Shown: positions 20,281-29,781, numbered from the stretch's first letter. The stretch is 31,295 nt of DNA from Penium margaritaceum (GCA_023375785.1 SZWC01019085.1:22952-54246); one strand, 5' to 3'. The notes: generated by a model from the sequence alone, not told the origin. Numbers and translations are program-made.

Positions 20281-20312
20281 AGTGTATTAAAAGGGGATGA
20301 TTAACCATAACT
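20281..20312 (-). repeat. Right terminal inverted repeat
   Basis: The reverse complement starts agttatggttaatcatcccc and ends aatacact, mirroring the left end of the element. It directly abuts the second target-site copy. Confidence 0.8.
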
Positions 20313-20322
20313 CTGTTTCCAT
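20313..20322. other. Target-site duplication, right copy
   Basis: CTGTTTCCAT, pairing with 15758-15767. On the minus strand gag of DE reads continuously up to here from the 5' side. Confidence 0.82.
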
Positions 20323-21480
20323 AGTTGTAGCAAGTTTGGGTGTCTTTTTGGTTGACAAAGTCTACTTCCATTGAAGTCGAGGAGTCCCCCGACTGCCTTT
20401 TTCCTTTCCCATGACGATCGTTGTTGGGAGGTTGCCATTCGTATGTTTTGTGGATCTGAGCATTATAGTTGGCACTATCAATCCTTCTGCTATTGCGATT
20501 ATCCGCGGCAAGTCATTTCGGATGCAAAAAATGGCAATTGCTTGCCACATGTTTTGCTTGAGGCCATTGTTGTAGTGAAAACATAGTTTTTTTGATTTCT
20601 ACACCTGTGATGATCTCGCAAAATCTCCGAGTATACTCTACCACGTTAGAATACTGTCGGAGACACTAGATCTTGTACCGTGTGTCAGTCTTTTTGTCTT
20701 GCCATCCAAATCCTGTGAGCATTGTGTACAAAATTCATTCCAGTCATTTGGTGGCGTCAGCGCGTCCTCCCACTATGGACAAATCTCCTCCAAGGGTAGA
20801 ACGCGTGTGGTCGGCGATCTAAGACGGGTGCCGTTGGTTGTTGATGATGCCCCGCCAGTTTCTTGTTGTCGTTGGATGGTCTTTAGATCGGACCACCAAC
20901 TTAGTGCCGTGCCACACACAAGCGCGGCCGTGAGGTCAATTGTTTTTGTTCGTCGTTCACCCCAGGAGCGAGGAAGTACACCAGCAAACTCGTCAGCCAC
21001 ATCCAAGACGTCGGTTCTTTGGAAATTGCATGATCTAAGGGTTCGTGTTTGATCGTACAAATTTGTGGAACGAGACAAATTTCGGATTTGCTCAAGATTT
21101 GGGAGTTTCCTTGAATAAGCACCGATTCACATGTGCTTACATTATAAAGATCCTCCATCGTTCCACGGAGCTTTTCTTCGCAAGTTCTTTGTCGATGCAT
21201 GCTTGTCGTCTAGTGCCACCTATTATTCTATCACCGTCATGAAGACTATCAGTACGGGAGGCTGGTTGACCACCTTTCGATCCACAACCGGATTGGTTTT
21301 CCATGCTCAAGGGGTCAATCCAGGTGCCGCATAGCCTGCCACGCCAGTGTTTGATGTTTCTTCAGCGAAGTCATTGTCAACGATCCATTTTATTTCACCG
21401 GTTCTGCTCGCTCGCCTCACGCCGTGATCGCGAAGTCTTAAAAGTCTTGACGTGCGAGATGCGTTGATGGCTTGTGCGAG
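20323..21480 (-). pseudogene. gag: gag of copy DE, upstream half (before the insertion)
   Basis: The minus-strand frame from 21200 reads MHRQRTCEEKLRGTMEDLYN and then HEPLDHAISKEPTSWMWLTS, matching PTVWMWLADLEVYI of copy B and LLVYFLAPGVNDEQK. Capsid pieces continue to 20600 with stops. Near 20400-20340 GGLLDFNGS leads to the first half of the zinc knuckle (TCYNYGN, the second Cys changed to Tyr), where the TIR element interrupts it. Confidence 0.83.
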
Positions 21481-21530
21481 GTAGTCCTCAGAATGGGTAA
21501 AGTAGTTGGATGCCTCTCCAGCATTGCTGC

Positions 21531-21542
21531 GCTCTGATGCTA
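21531..21542 (-). promoter_or_regulatory. Primer-binding site of copy DE, initiator Met-tRNA type
   Basis: On the minus strand TAGCATCAGAGC lies two bases after the LTR end and matches TGGTATCAGAGC at 10 of 12 positions. Both differences are transitions. Copy F has the complementary set of preserved bases, so the family PBS is well supported. Confidence 0.85.
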
Positions 21543-21544
21543 GG

Positions 21545-21835
21545 TGTCATGCCGAACGGAGTGTACTTCGATGACAAGTGTCAAGACGATTGAATGTATG
21601 TTTATATAGGTGTCAAGTTACGGATGAGATATGGCCCATGTTGTTGGTTGATTGTCGCATAAATTGTGTGGAGTTTTTTGTGTGTGATTGGATTTCAGAA
21701 GATCTGCCTATTTTGAAATCCAAAATTGTCTCGCTGCGTCAATAACTCGACTGAAAGGTAGTCCTACTTCTGTTGTAGATTTGCAACAATGGTCAAAGTT
21801 GTTGAGGACTGTTTTCTCTCTATTATGGAACACCG
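21545..21835 (-). repeat. 5' LTR of copy DE, 5' half missing
   Basis: On the minus strand it ends ttcggcatgaca at 21545 and runs back through gacacttgtcatcgaagtac, gactccacac-like DNA and acaactttgaccattg near 21800. Roughly the first half of the LTR is absent. At about 21835-21850 it meets the 5' LTR of F in opposite orientation, making a large imperfect palindrome. Confidence 0.83.
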
Positions 21836-21849
21836 AGTGGACAAACTGA

Positions 21850-22234
21850 TAACTTTGACCACTCTCGGGAATCTACGATAGAAGTATCACGGCCTTTTGG
21901 TCAACTTCTTGACGCACCGAGATGTCTGGATTTATAAAGATGCAACTCAAATTTTCATTGTCAATTCTCAAAGCCCCTAATTTCTTGGCAGACCTTCTCA
22001 AATCTAACCCCTCACGACGCGACTCCGCATGCGTTGCTCGATAATCGACCCATCAACCTTGAGTATGCAACATTTGTAACTTGAGACTTGTTCATAGATG
22101 TTTCATGATTTTGACACTTGTCATCGAAATACACGTACCATTAATTGTAAACTGGTCAAGTGTCCCAAACTCAAAATCGTGTTCTATCTCACAACTTCTA
22201 CCTGTTCACCATCTACGCTATGTTCGGCAGAACA
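21850..22234 (+). repeat. 5' LTR of copy F, 5' part missing
   Basis: It starts near actttgaccactctcgggaatc and ends ttcggcagaaca at 22234. It aligns with 26760-27121 (3' LTR of F) through ctacgacagaagtatcacg, gatttataaagatg, gcgactcc and gacacttgtcat. The first ~160 LTR bases are missing. Confidence 0.87.
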
Positions 22235-22236
22235 AT

Positions 22237-22248
22237 TGGTATCACTGC
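22237..22248 (+). promoter_or_regulatory. Primer-binding site of copy F, initiator Met-tRNA type
   Basis: TGGTATCACTGC two bases after the LTR end matches TGGTATCAGAGC at 10 of 12. It marks the start of minus-strand synthesis. Confidence 0.87.
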
Positions 22249-22254
22249 GCGGTG

Positions 22255-22852
22255 GTGGTGGAGAGGCATCCAACTACTTTAGCCATTCAGAGGACTACCT
22301 CGCACAAGACGTCAACTCATCTCGCACGTCAAGGCTTTGCAGAATTTGTGACTACAATGTGAGGCAAGCGAGAGAAACCGACGACCAACAGTGGGTCTTT
22401 GGGAATGACTTTGGCGACGGAGGAGCAAGACGTGCCTATGCAAGCAAACACTAAAGCAACATAAATTGCTGGCGTAGTGGGCCATGCAAAATCTGCACCA
22501 ATCCCCACGGTCTTGACAACCAATCTGGTCACGGACCCAACGACGGTAAACCAGCCGCCCGTAGCAACGGCCTCGATGATGACACTAGGGACAAAAGATG
22601 GCACTATGCTGCATGTGAGATCAACGAGGAACTAGAAAATGAGGAACTTGTTTCACGCTTGAGGGGATCAACATCCATCTGCTGTAATAGCTCGACATCG
22701 CAATTGAGGATCTTTGCAACAAAAGTGAGCAAGAAGCGCTACTTGTCGAGAGAAAGTCCTAACTCTTGAGCAAACCCTTAATTCATACGGCCCCACCAAA
22801 ACTGTTTGATCCTACAAAATCAAAAGGAACTACTATGTGGATGTTTGCAAAA
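22255..22852 (+). pseudogene. gag: Leader and gag remnant of copy F, ending at a deletion junction
   Basis: After the PBS comes the conserved NYFSHSEDYLAQDVNSSRTS leader segment (22268-22330), then a diverged region. From about 22620 gag N-terminal pieces follow (EELENEELVSRLRG and LFDPTKSKGTTMWMF-like codons, the equivalent of PFDPANPKGPTVWMW in B). At about 22850 the sequence jumps directly to EEFGKLFLDKLP, the protease-RT linker, so capsid, zinc knuckle and protease are gone. Confidence 0.83.
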
Positions 22853-23620
22853 ACGTAGAAGAGTTTGGGAAATTGTTCCTCGACAAACTCCCGATGATCT
22901 TACCTCCTCGATAAGAAGCCGACCATCGCATTGAATTGAAGCCAAACAGTAGACATACGGTTCAAGGAGCATGTTGGATGAGTGATCACAAGCCGACCGA
23001 GGTGAATAACAACTTGACGTGATGCTTGATCATTTGTCCATCCACGTCACCATACGCAACCCTAGTATTGTTTCTAAAAATGAAACCAGAGAGATGCAGA
23101 TGTACGTGGACTATTGGGCATCGAGTGAAGCTACAAACAAGAACCGCTACCCGCTTCTTCAATTTGAAAAATTGTTTTCACAAATTGCGAGGGGCTCGAA
23201 TATTCAGCAAAATCGACTTGCGTAGCGGCTATCACCGAATACACGTAGGGGACATCAACATCAAGAAGAGGGCGTTCCAAACTTACTACGGGCATTTTGA
23301 GTTCATAGTAATGCTGTTCGGGCTGGAAAATGCCCCAACAACGTTCATGGTGGCAATGAACAACGTTTTTCTTACCATACCTTGAGAATTTTGTCGTGGT
23401 GTACCTTGACGACATTCTGGTGTATAGCCACGCCCCACAATACCATGACAGACATCTTTCAAATGTTCACGATGTTTTACTAAGAAAAATGCTTTTGAAA
23501 ACTCTTAAAGCATGACTTTGCTCGCTGTCTGGTCGAGTTTATGAGCCACGTCATGAACGGTGGACAAATCTCCATGGATAAAAATGAATGGTAGCTGTGA
23601 TTGTTCGGCTAACTTTGACC
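22853..23620 (+). pseudogene. pol: Linker and reverse transcriptase of copy F, decayed
   Basis: The linker VEEFGKLFLDKLPM and SDHKPTEV lead into RT: ICPSTSPYATLVLFLKMKPE, IFSKIDLRSGYHRIHVGDIN, then KKRAFQTYYGHFEFIVMLFG and LENAPTTFMVAMNNVF. A 119-codon frame (23026-23385) holds most of the palm. After a shift the intact catalytic box YLDD is at 23402-23413. This is the best preserved RT in the window and the only one with an unmodified YLDD, though frames are broken. Confidence 0.92.
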
Positions 23621-23779
23621 AATGTTTCAGCGACTCAAGTTTTCCTCGGCTGCTGTAATTAACACCGGCAATTTGTACAGAATTACGCATGGGTGTCAAT
23701 GCATTTTCTCGCCTCACTTGAAAAGCAAACGAGTGGTGAGACAACAAACACAAAGCATTCATCTCTTATCGGAACGCTT

Positions 23780-24245
23780 TGACCTCTGCCCTAGTCATAC
23801 GATTAGATGATCTGACAGTCAACTACGTCATGGCTACAAATGCTTCAAAGCGAGCCATTTGTAAAATCCTCCTACAAGACGAGAGCAAAGGCATGCAACT
23901 GGTCACATATATGTCTAAAAAAATGCGAGGACAGGAACTCAACTATGCCATACACGAGAAAGAAATGTTGGTGGTCATACATGCATTCAAGACATGGCCG
24001 TGTTACGTGGAGATCCGCCCATGCACCTTGCACCCCAACTACCATGTGTTGAAATTTTTGAAGTTGCAGGCCAACCTCATTTGGCATGAAACCCAATGGA
24101 TAGAATTCCTTGTATCCGGCTTCTAGTACGACATTGAGTATTGGCTAGAGAAAATCAACCCGGCAGACGCACTGAGTTGCCAACCAGATTTAATGGCTAA
24201 GGTGGTAACGCTACAGTTGTTGCGAGACCCATATGTTGAGTGGCT
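23780..24245 (+). pseudogene. pol: RNase H of copy F
   Basis: An open stretch of 115 codons (23779-24126) reads LTVNYVMATNASKRAICKIL, KGMQLVTYMSKKMRGQELNY, AIHEKEMLVVIHAFKTWPCY. The first catalytic Asp is Asn (ATNAS), and TDHHALK is changed to HPNYHVLKFL. It ends around IEYWLEKINPADALS and continues to the integrase start with a single stop. Confidence 0.9.
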
Positions 24246-25030
24246 GTTCTGGTACGACACACCCTATTGGCGACGATGATTTACTCGCCAAGTGGTCATT
24301 CCCCCAAACGATGTACTTCGTGATATGTTGCTTGAAGAATGCGATGATACCGAACCAGGTGGAGACTTCAGAGAGGACAAGACGTTGAGGAAGCTAAAGA
24401 AAAAAACTATTGGTAAGACAAATGTATTCTGATGTGGCAAACTTCTGCAAATCCTATGACACATGTGAATGATAGAAGTTTTGTCACACACGGCCACCCG
24501 GACTTCAGCAACCGCTCCCTCTTTAGATGGAACCATGGGTTGATATATCCATGGACTTTGTCACGAGATAACCAGTCACACCTGAGGGATCTGACGCAAT
24601 CCTCGTGGTTGTGGATAGGATTTTCCAAATGTCCAATTCATTCCTGCAACAACCTCTGTCACCACCTAAGGAACGTTGTGGTTGTTTCTAAAAAACATGG
24701 TGCGGCTACATGGCGTGCCAAGAACAATCACGAGCGACGGATACGTTCGATTCACCAACCATTCTTGGCACAAAAAAATGGCTCCTTACTATAGAAGAAT
24801 TCAGCTTTCTAAGATGTTTTATCCTTGAGCCGACGGTTCAGTAGAGCGGAAAAACCAAACGCTTGAAGAACTTCTCCGATCACTATGTGAACCTTCCGGG
24901 ACGGATTGGGCACAAAAACTTCCGGCTGCCAAAATCGCATATAATTCGGTAGTATCCACGTCAACGGGTAAAGCTCCGTTTGATGTGGTGTATGGAAAAC
25001 TTTCTGACACATCGACTAGAATACAAAAGA
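24245..25030 (+). pseudogene. pol: Integrase of copy F, 5' part before the insertion
   Basis: The N-terminal region has VIPPNDVLRDMLLEECDDTE and a decayed zinc motif. The core includes NVQFIPATTSVTT, KNMVRLHGVPRTITSDGYVR with the second catalytic Asp (24730 region), and a 3' block ADGSVERKNQTLEELLRSLC with the catalytic Glu (24835-24900), then WAQKLPAAKIAYNSVVSTST and DVVYGKLSDTSTRIQK. Homology to the other copies stops at about 25025-25035. Confidence 0.9.
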
Positions 25031-26120
25031 TGGAGTAGAAACATGTTTGTCGCTACGGTCGGTAGACCAGCATTGTCCATTATCGAAAACAAAATGAGAG
25101 GGATGCGTATGGTTTTCGTTCTTCGAGCAAAAATGGGCACGATTCACATGTATTGCATCTTTTTAACAGACTGGACTTGAATGTCAACTTTGAGGGCAAA
25201 GTTGAACTCCGCTCGTCAACGCAAGCTTGCAAGAGGGGTTTTGCAATGAAATCTCCTTGCAAGCTCACAACGACCCTACCAAATCCCCCATTTTAACAAC
25301 GGGGTTCATCGAGGGTTTAGGGGAGTTTGCAAGATGCGGCACACATTGTGGTAGAAGAAATGGAATCTGTCGGTCCCCGCTATCGCAAGGCTTGGCAGAT
25401 GCCTGAGCAAGTAAAAACAAAACCCAACCCCCTAGTATAACTTGGTGGTTCGTCGAGGGTTTGGGGGGGGTGCGAGATGCGACGGACATTGTGATAGAAG
25501 AAAGGGGATCTATCAAGCCCCACGACTGCGGGGCACGACAGATGCCCGGGCAAGTAAGAAAATGAATCCCAAACTCCTCCCAAAATATGAGGGTTTGTTA
25601 GATATTTGGAGGGGGGGTTGCGAGATGCTTTGCACTATATGATATAAGAAAGGGGATCTGTCGGGCCTCGCTGCCGCGGGGCCGGATAGGTGCTCGGGCA
25701 AGTAAAACAATACATCCCAAAACCCGTAGTTCAACTATAGGTTTTCTCTGAGTCTGTGCGTTCACCCTTGTGAACGTTTAAGCTTTGGAGATCACACTCG
25801 TTGACTCCAAAACTTGCAACATGGTGACTTTTGACATCGATGAGGCCAATTCTGGAAGCCGCAAACTTCACCCACAAAGTAGGCGGCGTTTGACCTCAAG
25901 AGAAAAGTTTAATTATATTTTTTTCTTGCTCATTTGAAAACCTGGGCACCGTTGTATTTTCATTTTTTGTTATGGACAATGCTAATGTATTCAGCGAAAT
26001 GATGGGTATCGTTTTGTTTTGAACCGACCACAAATTTGGAGTAGTATTCTTGCAGTTGAAGTTCAAAGCCAAGACATCTATAGAATTTGGGGAGAAACAA
26101 AAAAATATCTTTTAAAGACA
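25030..26120. mobile_element. Insertion of unknown type in integrase of copy F
   Basis: About 1.1 kb with no similarity to the chromovirus sits between RIQK (IKSQS position in DE) and the segment gcagtgatgaag that aligns with DE at the next conserved point; about 100 bp of integrase were lost. It contains the tandem hairpin repeat 25305-25745 and otherwise about 270 bp before and 375 bp after it. I found no clear terminal repeats or target duplication and no convincing protein. A short hairpin cgttcaccctt/gtgaacg lies at about 25769. Confidence 0.78.
25305..25745. repeat. Three tandem ~145-bp units with GC-rich hairpins
   Basis: The anchor tgcgagatgc occurs at 25328, 25471 and 25619. Each unit runs gagggttt-type start, gatgc, agaaaggggatctgtc, a GC-rich hairpin (best in unit 3 as cctcgctgccgcggggcc), and a gcccgggcaagtaaaac-type end followed by cccaaac and an ataacttgg-type stretch. 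Differences between units are mostly transitions. The same unit layout occurs once more at 29835-30005. Confidence 0.92.
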
Positions 26121-26610
26121 AATGCAGTGATGAAGTAAGCAAGTGATCGACATCGCATCGACAACGTGTTTATGGCTGGCAACAAAGTCCTTCTTAAACG
26201 GGCAAACACCAAACTCCACATAGTTGACTATTTGAAGCTCAAACCTCAGTCGTTGGGACCGTTTGAGATTGAGCACATGCAAACTCTTGTGGTTGTCCGA
26301 ATCAAGCTCCTCAAACACAATGCAAGTTCATTCAGTGTTCCGTGTAAGTAGCATTACCAAGACAGTAGAGAGAGCTTTAGTGGCATAGATGTCCATCCTC
26401 TACCTTTCGTTCAAGTGGTCAAAGACAATGAGTACATCATTAAGGACATTGTTGGCCATGAACAACAAGACAAAACGACAGAATATCTTGTCTAATGGCA
26501 AGGTAATGACGGTGCGGGAACCCTATGAAAATCTTCGAGACGTTGATCACCTAACGGAAGGCTATTACTGCCGTCACCGGGCCAAGTCTGTACGCGCGCT
26601 AGGACGTTGT
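26120..26610 (+). pseudogene. pol: Integrase C-terminus and chromodomain of copy F
   Basis: After the insertion the element resumes with RIDNVFMAGNKVLLKRANTK, LGPFEIEHMQTLVVVRIKLL and a decayed linker. The chromodomain at about 26424-26575 reads DNEYIIKDIVGHEQQDKTTE, YLV, a stop, then WQGNDGAG. After a short deletion it continues in another frame, EPYENLRDVDHLTEGYY. The aromatic residue of EY and the W of the core are retained, unlike DE. Confidence 0.9.
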
Positions 26611-26614
26611 GGCT

Positions 26615-26625
26615 AAGAAAGGGAA
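26615..26625 (+). promoter_or_regulatory. Polypurine tract of copy F
   Basis: AAGAAAGGGAA lies two bases before the LTR start TGTTATGTACC. Confidence 0.82.
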
Positions 26626-26627
26626 TG

Positions 26628-27121
26628 TGTTATGTACCAAGTGTACACGAGTATCTAATCTTTGAGAGTGGGCATTTTTATTGGTACGAAAACAACCCAT
26701 TACGTTGCAAAACTACGATATTCACTCCGGTGGCTGAGGGCAAACCGGCCAACTACCCCTGCCCGTTGAATGGGACAACTCTCGCGAATCTACGACAGAA
26801 GTATCACGATCTTTCGGTCAACTTCTCAATGCACTAAGACAAATCTAGATTTATAAAGATGTATCTCGCATCTTCTTCGTCAATTCTCAACTCCCCCCAA
26901 TTTGTTGGCGGGCCTTCTCACGATGCGACTTTGCACACGTCGCTCAACAATGAACCTAACAACTCAAACCATGCTTCATTTGTATCTCAACACTTGTATG
27001 TATATGTTTGCTCATTTCAAAACTTGTCATTGAAGTACACTTTGCGCGAATTGTAAGTGGCTCATGTGCAGTGCCTCCTAACTTCTACCTGTTCACTACC
27101 CAGGCTCTGTTCGGGATGACA
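26628..27121 (+). repeat. 3' LTR of copy F (~494 bp)
   Basis: It starts TGTTATGTACCAAGTGTACA and ends ctgttcgggatgaca at 27121, where similarity with the other LTRs stops. It is shorter than the DE LTR mainly by two small deletions, near 26770 and 26920. The TATA-like gatttataaagatgtatctcg at 26846 is shared by all LTRs and is a plausible core promoter. Confidence 0.9.
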
Positions 27122-27868
27122 CTCGAAAAGATTAGAGTTTATGCATAGCACGGAACAGGTAGTGGAGCCAAGTTGGCTATGCAAAAGAGCATCCTTCTGT
27201 GCTATTGTCTGTATTTTAGTTAGGATTAATTGAGAAAATAATCTTGGTTGGGGCTCTTTCCACATACGAGGTGTCTTGTGCTTATACATTTTGAAAATTT
27301 GAACCTACTTGGTTCTTTGCCTACCAGAGACGCAAACCCGGCTATGGTTGTCAAAGTTTTATGCCGTCTTGAACGGCTAGACTTGTTTCTTTGACGTCTT
27401 CATGATCCTGGCTTTTAGTGCTCGAGAATATATCGATTTTTTTGGCCTAACCTCCCTCGCTAGATTTGCAATACTTGAGATGGTTGGAAGGTGGGAACTG
27501 TTGTGTCTTACATTACCGATAACAAAAATCCTACGCGAACTTAATGTGAGGAAACGTGGGAAAATATTGTTTTTCACAATTTCCATGCCGCTCTCAATGT
27601 CGTCGTTCTTGCGGCCAAGAACGTGAGGACTTCAATTTAGCTTCGACTAAAATGCAAACCACATTGACCGGTGGATGAAACGAGCGGTCATTACTGGCTG
27701 TTTCATATTTTAGTAGTAGTGTTTTCATACTGGAGCTGCGAAGAAGCACACATCTTTGATGTGGTCGAATGCCGTGGCGGCTGGTCAGGTCGTCACCTTC
27801 CAGAAGTGTACCCTTTTGTTTAGCGCCACGTTATCGATTTCTTCTTCATACCCCGAAAAGTTCAAGGG
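27122..27868. other. Unassigned sequence right of the chromovirus cluster
   Basis: About 750 bp without recognised repeats. A 69-codon minus-strand frame (27586-27377; MEIVKNNIFPRFLTLSSRRI...) and a 74-codon plus-strand frame over the same bases show no family I recognise, and there is no supporting context. It may be a remnant of the same unknown unit as the segment at 27869-28048, which reads toward it. Confidence 0.4.
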
Positions 27869-28048
27869 TCATTTACTTCGGCTAGTGATACTTTGCAAAC
27901 TGATACCTCTAACTAGAACATGTTGAATAATATTTTTGGCGTCTAGAAGTAGAGCGAACTTATCCATGATGCATAGTTTCTGCGCCTTGACTGCGGCGAG
28001 AATGTACCCGACGTAGAAAAAAGAAGCCTTTAAAAGCAACAAGTGAGG
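27869..28048 (-). pseudogene. Unknown conserved segment, copy 1 (59 codons)
   Basis: A stop-to-stop minus-strand frame reads YVGYILAAVKAQKLCIMDK, then KFALLLDAKNIIQHVLVRG, ending SRSK and a stop. It aligns without gaps with the plus-strand frame at 30634-30795 (shared pattern KFALLxDAxNIIxHxLVRG). Similarity at both DNA and protein level with many third-position differences suggests descent from a coding sequence. I do not recognise the family. No start codon or splice sites can be assigned with confidence. Confidence 0.5.
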
Positions 28049-29560
28049 TTAAGGTCTAGATGAAGCGTTCTTAGAGCAAAGAGGTAGAAACAAAGACGAA
28101 CAAAAATAAAATTGTAGAAATGGATGTAAGATAAAAAAAGGAATGGAAAATATACAATGATTAATTACGGACATAAAAATAGCTCCTGAAATTTATTCAT
28201 AGTAAAATTAGTAAAAGTAGTGAATGGTGAAACTTTATTCATACAACTTTTCATACCTATTTCACGAGGGATAATTGTTTTTTAATTATTAATTATCAAA
28301 ACATGATCTTAAAAGTTAAAAGATTTCATTTATCTTATCAAGTGAATTGTTTATGGGACTTAAAAATTACCCACAAACATTGATGGAATGAAAACATGTG
28401 GCCTTCATCTTTATCAGTATTTGAATAACATCTACACTAATGAAACAATGATAAAAGTTTTCACGATGACATCAATTCACAATAATCATATTGTTATTAA
28501 TGTAAAAATTTAAGGAAATTCCACATTTGTAGCATTGATGGAATGAACCATTATAGAATACACTTGATGTCATTTTTTGTTTCTTTTGTCGAAATTAAAT
28601 GGCAAACAATATTTCATAAATTTTAGTTATACATGAAATTTATTGGTTTTGAGTTATGTATAAGGGGACAATTCTGTCAACTGATAAAAATTCAATTACA
28701 AACTCCTTTGCATACAACATTTACAGGATTATTCGGAAAATGTGAACAAAAGATGGAAAATCAAAAAGAAAAAGAAATTTGTTCTCATGAGAATAAAATC
28801 ATAATACTGATGAACTAAGGTTAAGGTGAAGAGTGATTGGATTATTTTATGACTAATTTTCTTCATTACTAAAATGTTTTTCTTATCACGGGATCAATCC
28901 TACATTCGAAGAGCCTGTTCTTTATCTACATTTAACATAAGCCTTGTTTCATAGCTCGCACCGGAAAGTAATGAACATCTTCATCGTATAAAACACATAA
29001 TTTTGCACAAGAAGAATACGAATGCTAAAGTTCCACCACAATATTAATTATGAAAACATTATTTTAGCTTCAAATATAATTAATGTACAAACATTTTTCT
29101 TATGTTTGGATGAATAATTATCGCTTTCATGGTATGATGATTTAAAATATCAGAAAATGTTAAATTAAATGAATACGTAGGTCATGAGATAAATACAATC
29201 ATTTCCTTCATAATGCCTACAATATGATTTTTGAAGACCTCATTTAAACTAAATGAAATGTTTTATATTCTGTATTTTATACTATTGACGTTATGTTTTA
29301 AAAAACCATCGATTTAATTGGTGTATGAGGTCTTCATGAGATGGAGAATAGGTATTCCATGAAACATTTTCACTCAATATCTGTCGATTATTATTCGTAA
29401 TGAAAGTAATCCTTAGAGTTTTATGTGAAAATTAAATGGAAGAAAATTAACTATTATTAATTCATTTACATGGTAGCTTGAGTAATATTTTTTTGCTTTT
29501 ATGAATTTATTGCCGTTTTAATTTATTTGATATTAGATTAATTGAATCTATACCAATTTG
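28049..29560. other. AT-rich intergenic DNA, no genes seen
   Basis: Strongly AT-rich and stop-dense on both strands. The only small repeats noticed are attgatggaatgaa at 28379 and 28537, and a 12-bp inverted pair tgaagacctcat / atgaggtcttca at 29235-29246 and 29325-29336. The 61-codon frame at 28633-28818 has no recognisable features. Confidence 0.6.
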
Positions 29561-29752
29561 ATGTTTTTCCAAATCCAAAAAATTCGGTTGTATCATTGAC
29601 GTTAGAAAGGGTTTGGTCACGAGATACCCGAATAGTAGAAGTATAAAAGTGATTGGCCCATCTTTGTGCGAGAAATAACCTAACTACCCATCAGCCGCCG
29701 CTACTGCCACGCCTGTAACAAGGAAAACAGACAGGAATGCATGGCGAGACCA

Positions 29753-29781
29753 CATGCCATGCGTTGGCGACGCATGGTATG
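29753..29781. repeat. Hairpin, 11-bp arms
   Basis: catgccatgcg (29753-29763) pairs with cgcatggtatg (29771-29781) with one transition mismatch and a 7-base loop. It is the first of several hairpins in the GC-richer island 29680-30180. Confidence 0.8.

Larger units (their letters stand above)
15767..20312. mobile_element. Non-autonomous TIR transposon (Mutator-like by TSD length) filled by a tandem array
   Basis: About 4.5 kb is inserted in the gag zinc knuckle of DE. It has imperfect terminal inverted repeats of about 32 bp and a 9-10 bp target duplication, the size range typical of Mutator-like elements; this superfamily label is inference from length only. No transposase-like frame is present. 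The interior consists of about 400 bp and 320 bp flanks around a ~3.75 kb tandem array. The left flank (15800-16200) and right flank (19960-20280) hold nothing else I recognise. Confidence 0.8.
12322..21835 (-). mobile_element. Ty3/gypsy chromovirus copy DE, split by a 4.5-kb TIR element
   Basis: The minus strand has a 5' LTR (21835-21545), PBS, gag (21480-20313), an insertion (20312-15767), the rest of gag, protease, RNase H, integrase, chromodomain, polypurine tract and complete 3' LTR (12876-12322). The two halves have the same orientation and complementary content, and the homology with copy B resumes exactly across the insertion once the target duplication is counted once. Reverse transcriptase is deleted. 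Confidence 0.9.
21835..27121 (+). mobile_element. Ty3/gypsy chromovirus copy F, internally deleted and interrupted
   Basis: The plus strand has a partial 5' LTR, PBS, leader, a gag remnant fused to the protease-RT linker, RT, RNase H, integrase split by a ~1.1-kb insertion, chromodomain, polypurine tract and 3' LTR. Compared with A-C about 1.9 kb of gag and protease are missing. It has both LTRs, although the first is truncated. Confidence 0.92.

Noticed and set aside
27377..27626. Overlapping frames as a small host gene
   Set aside because: Two opposite-strand frames of similar length, no recognised family, no start or splice context. Left as unassigned.
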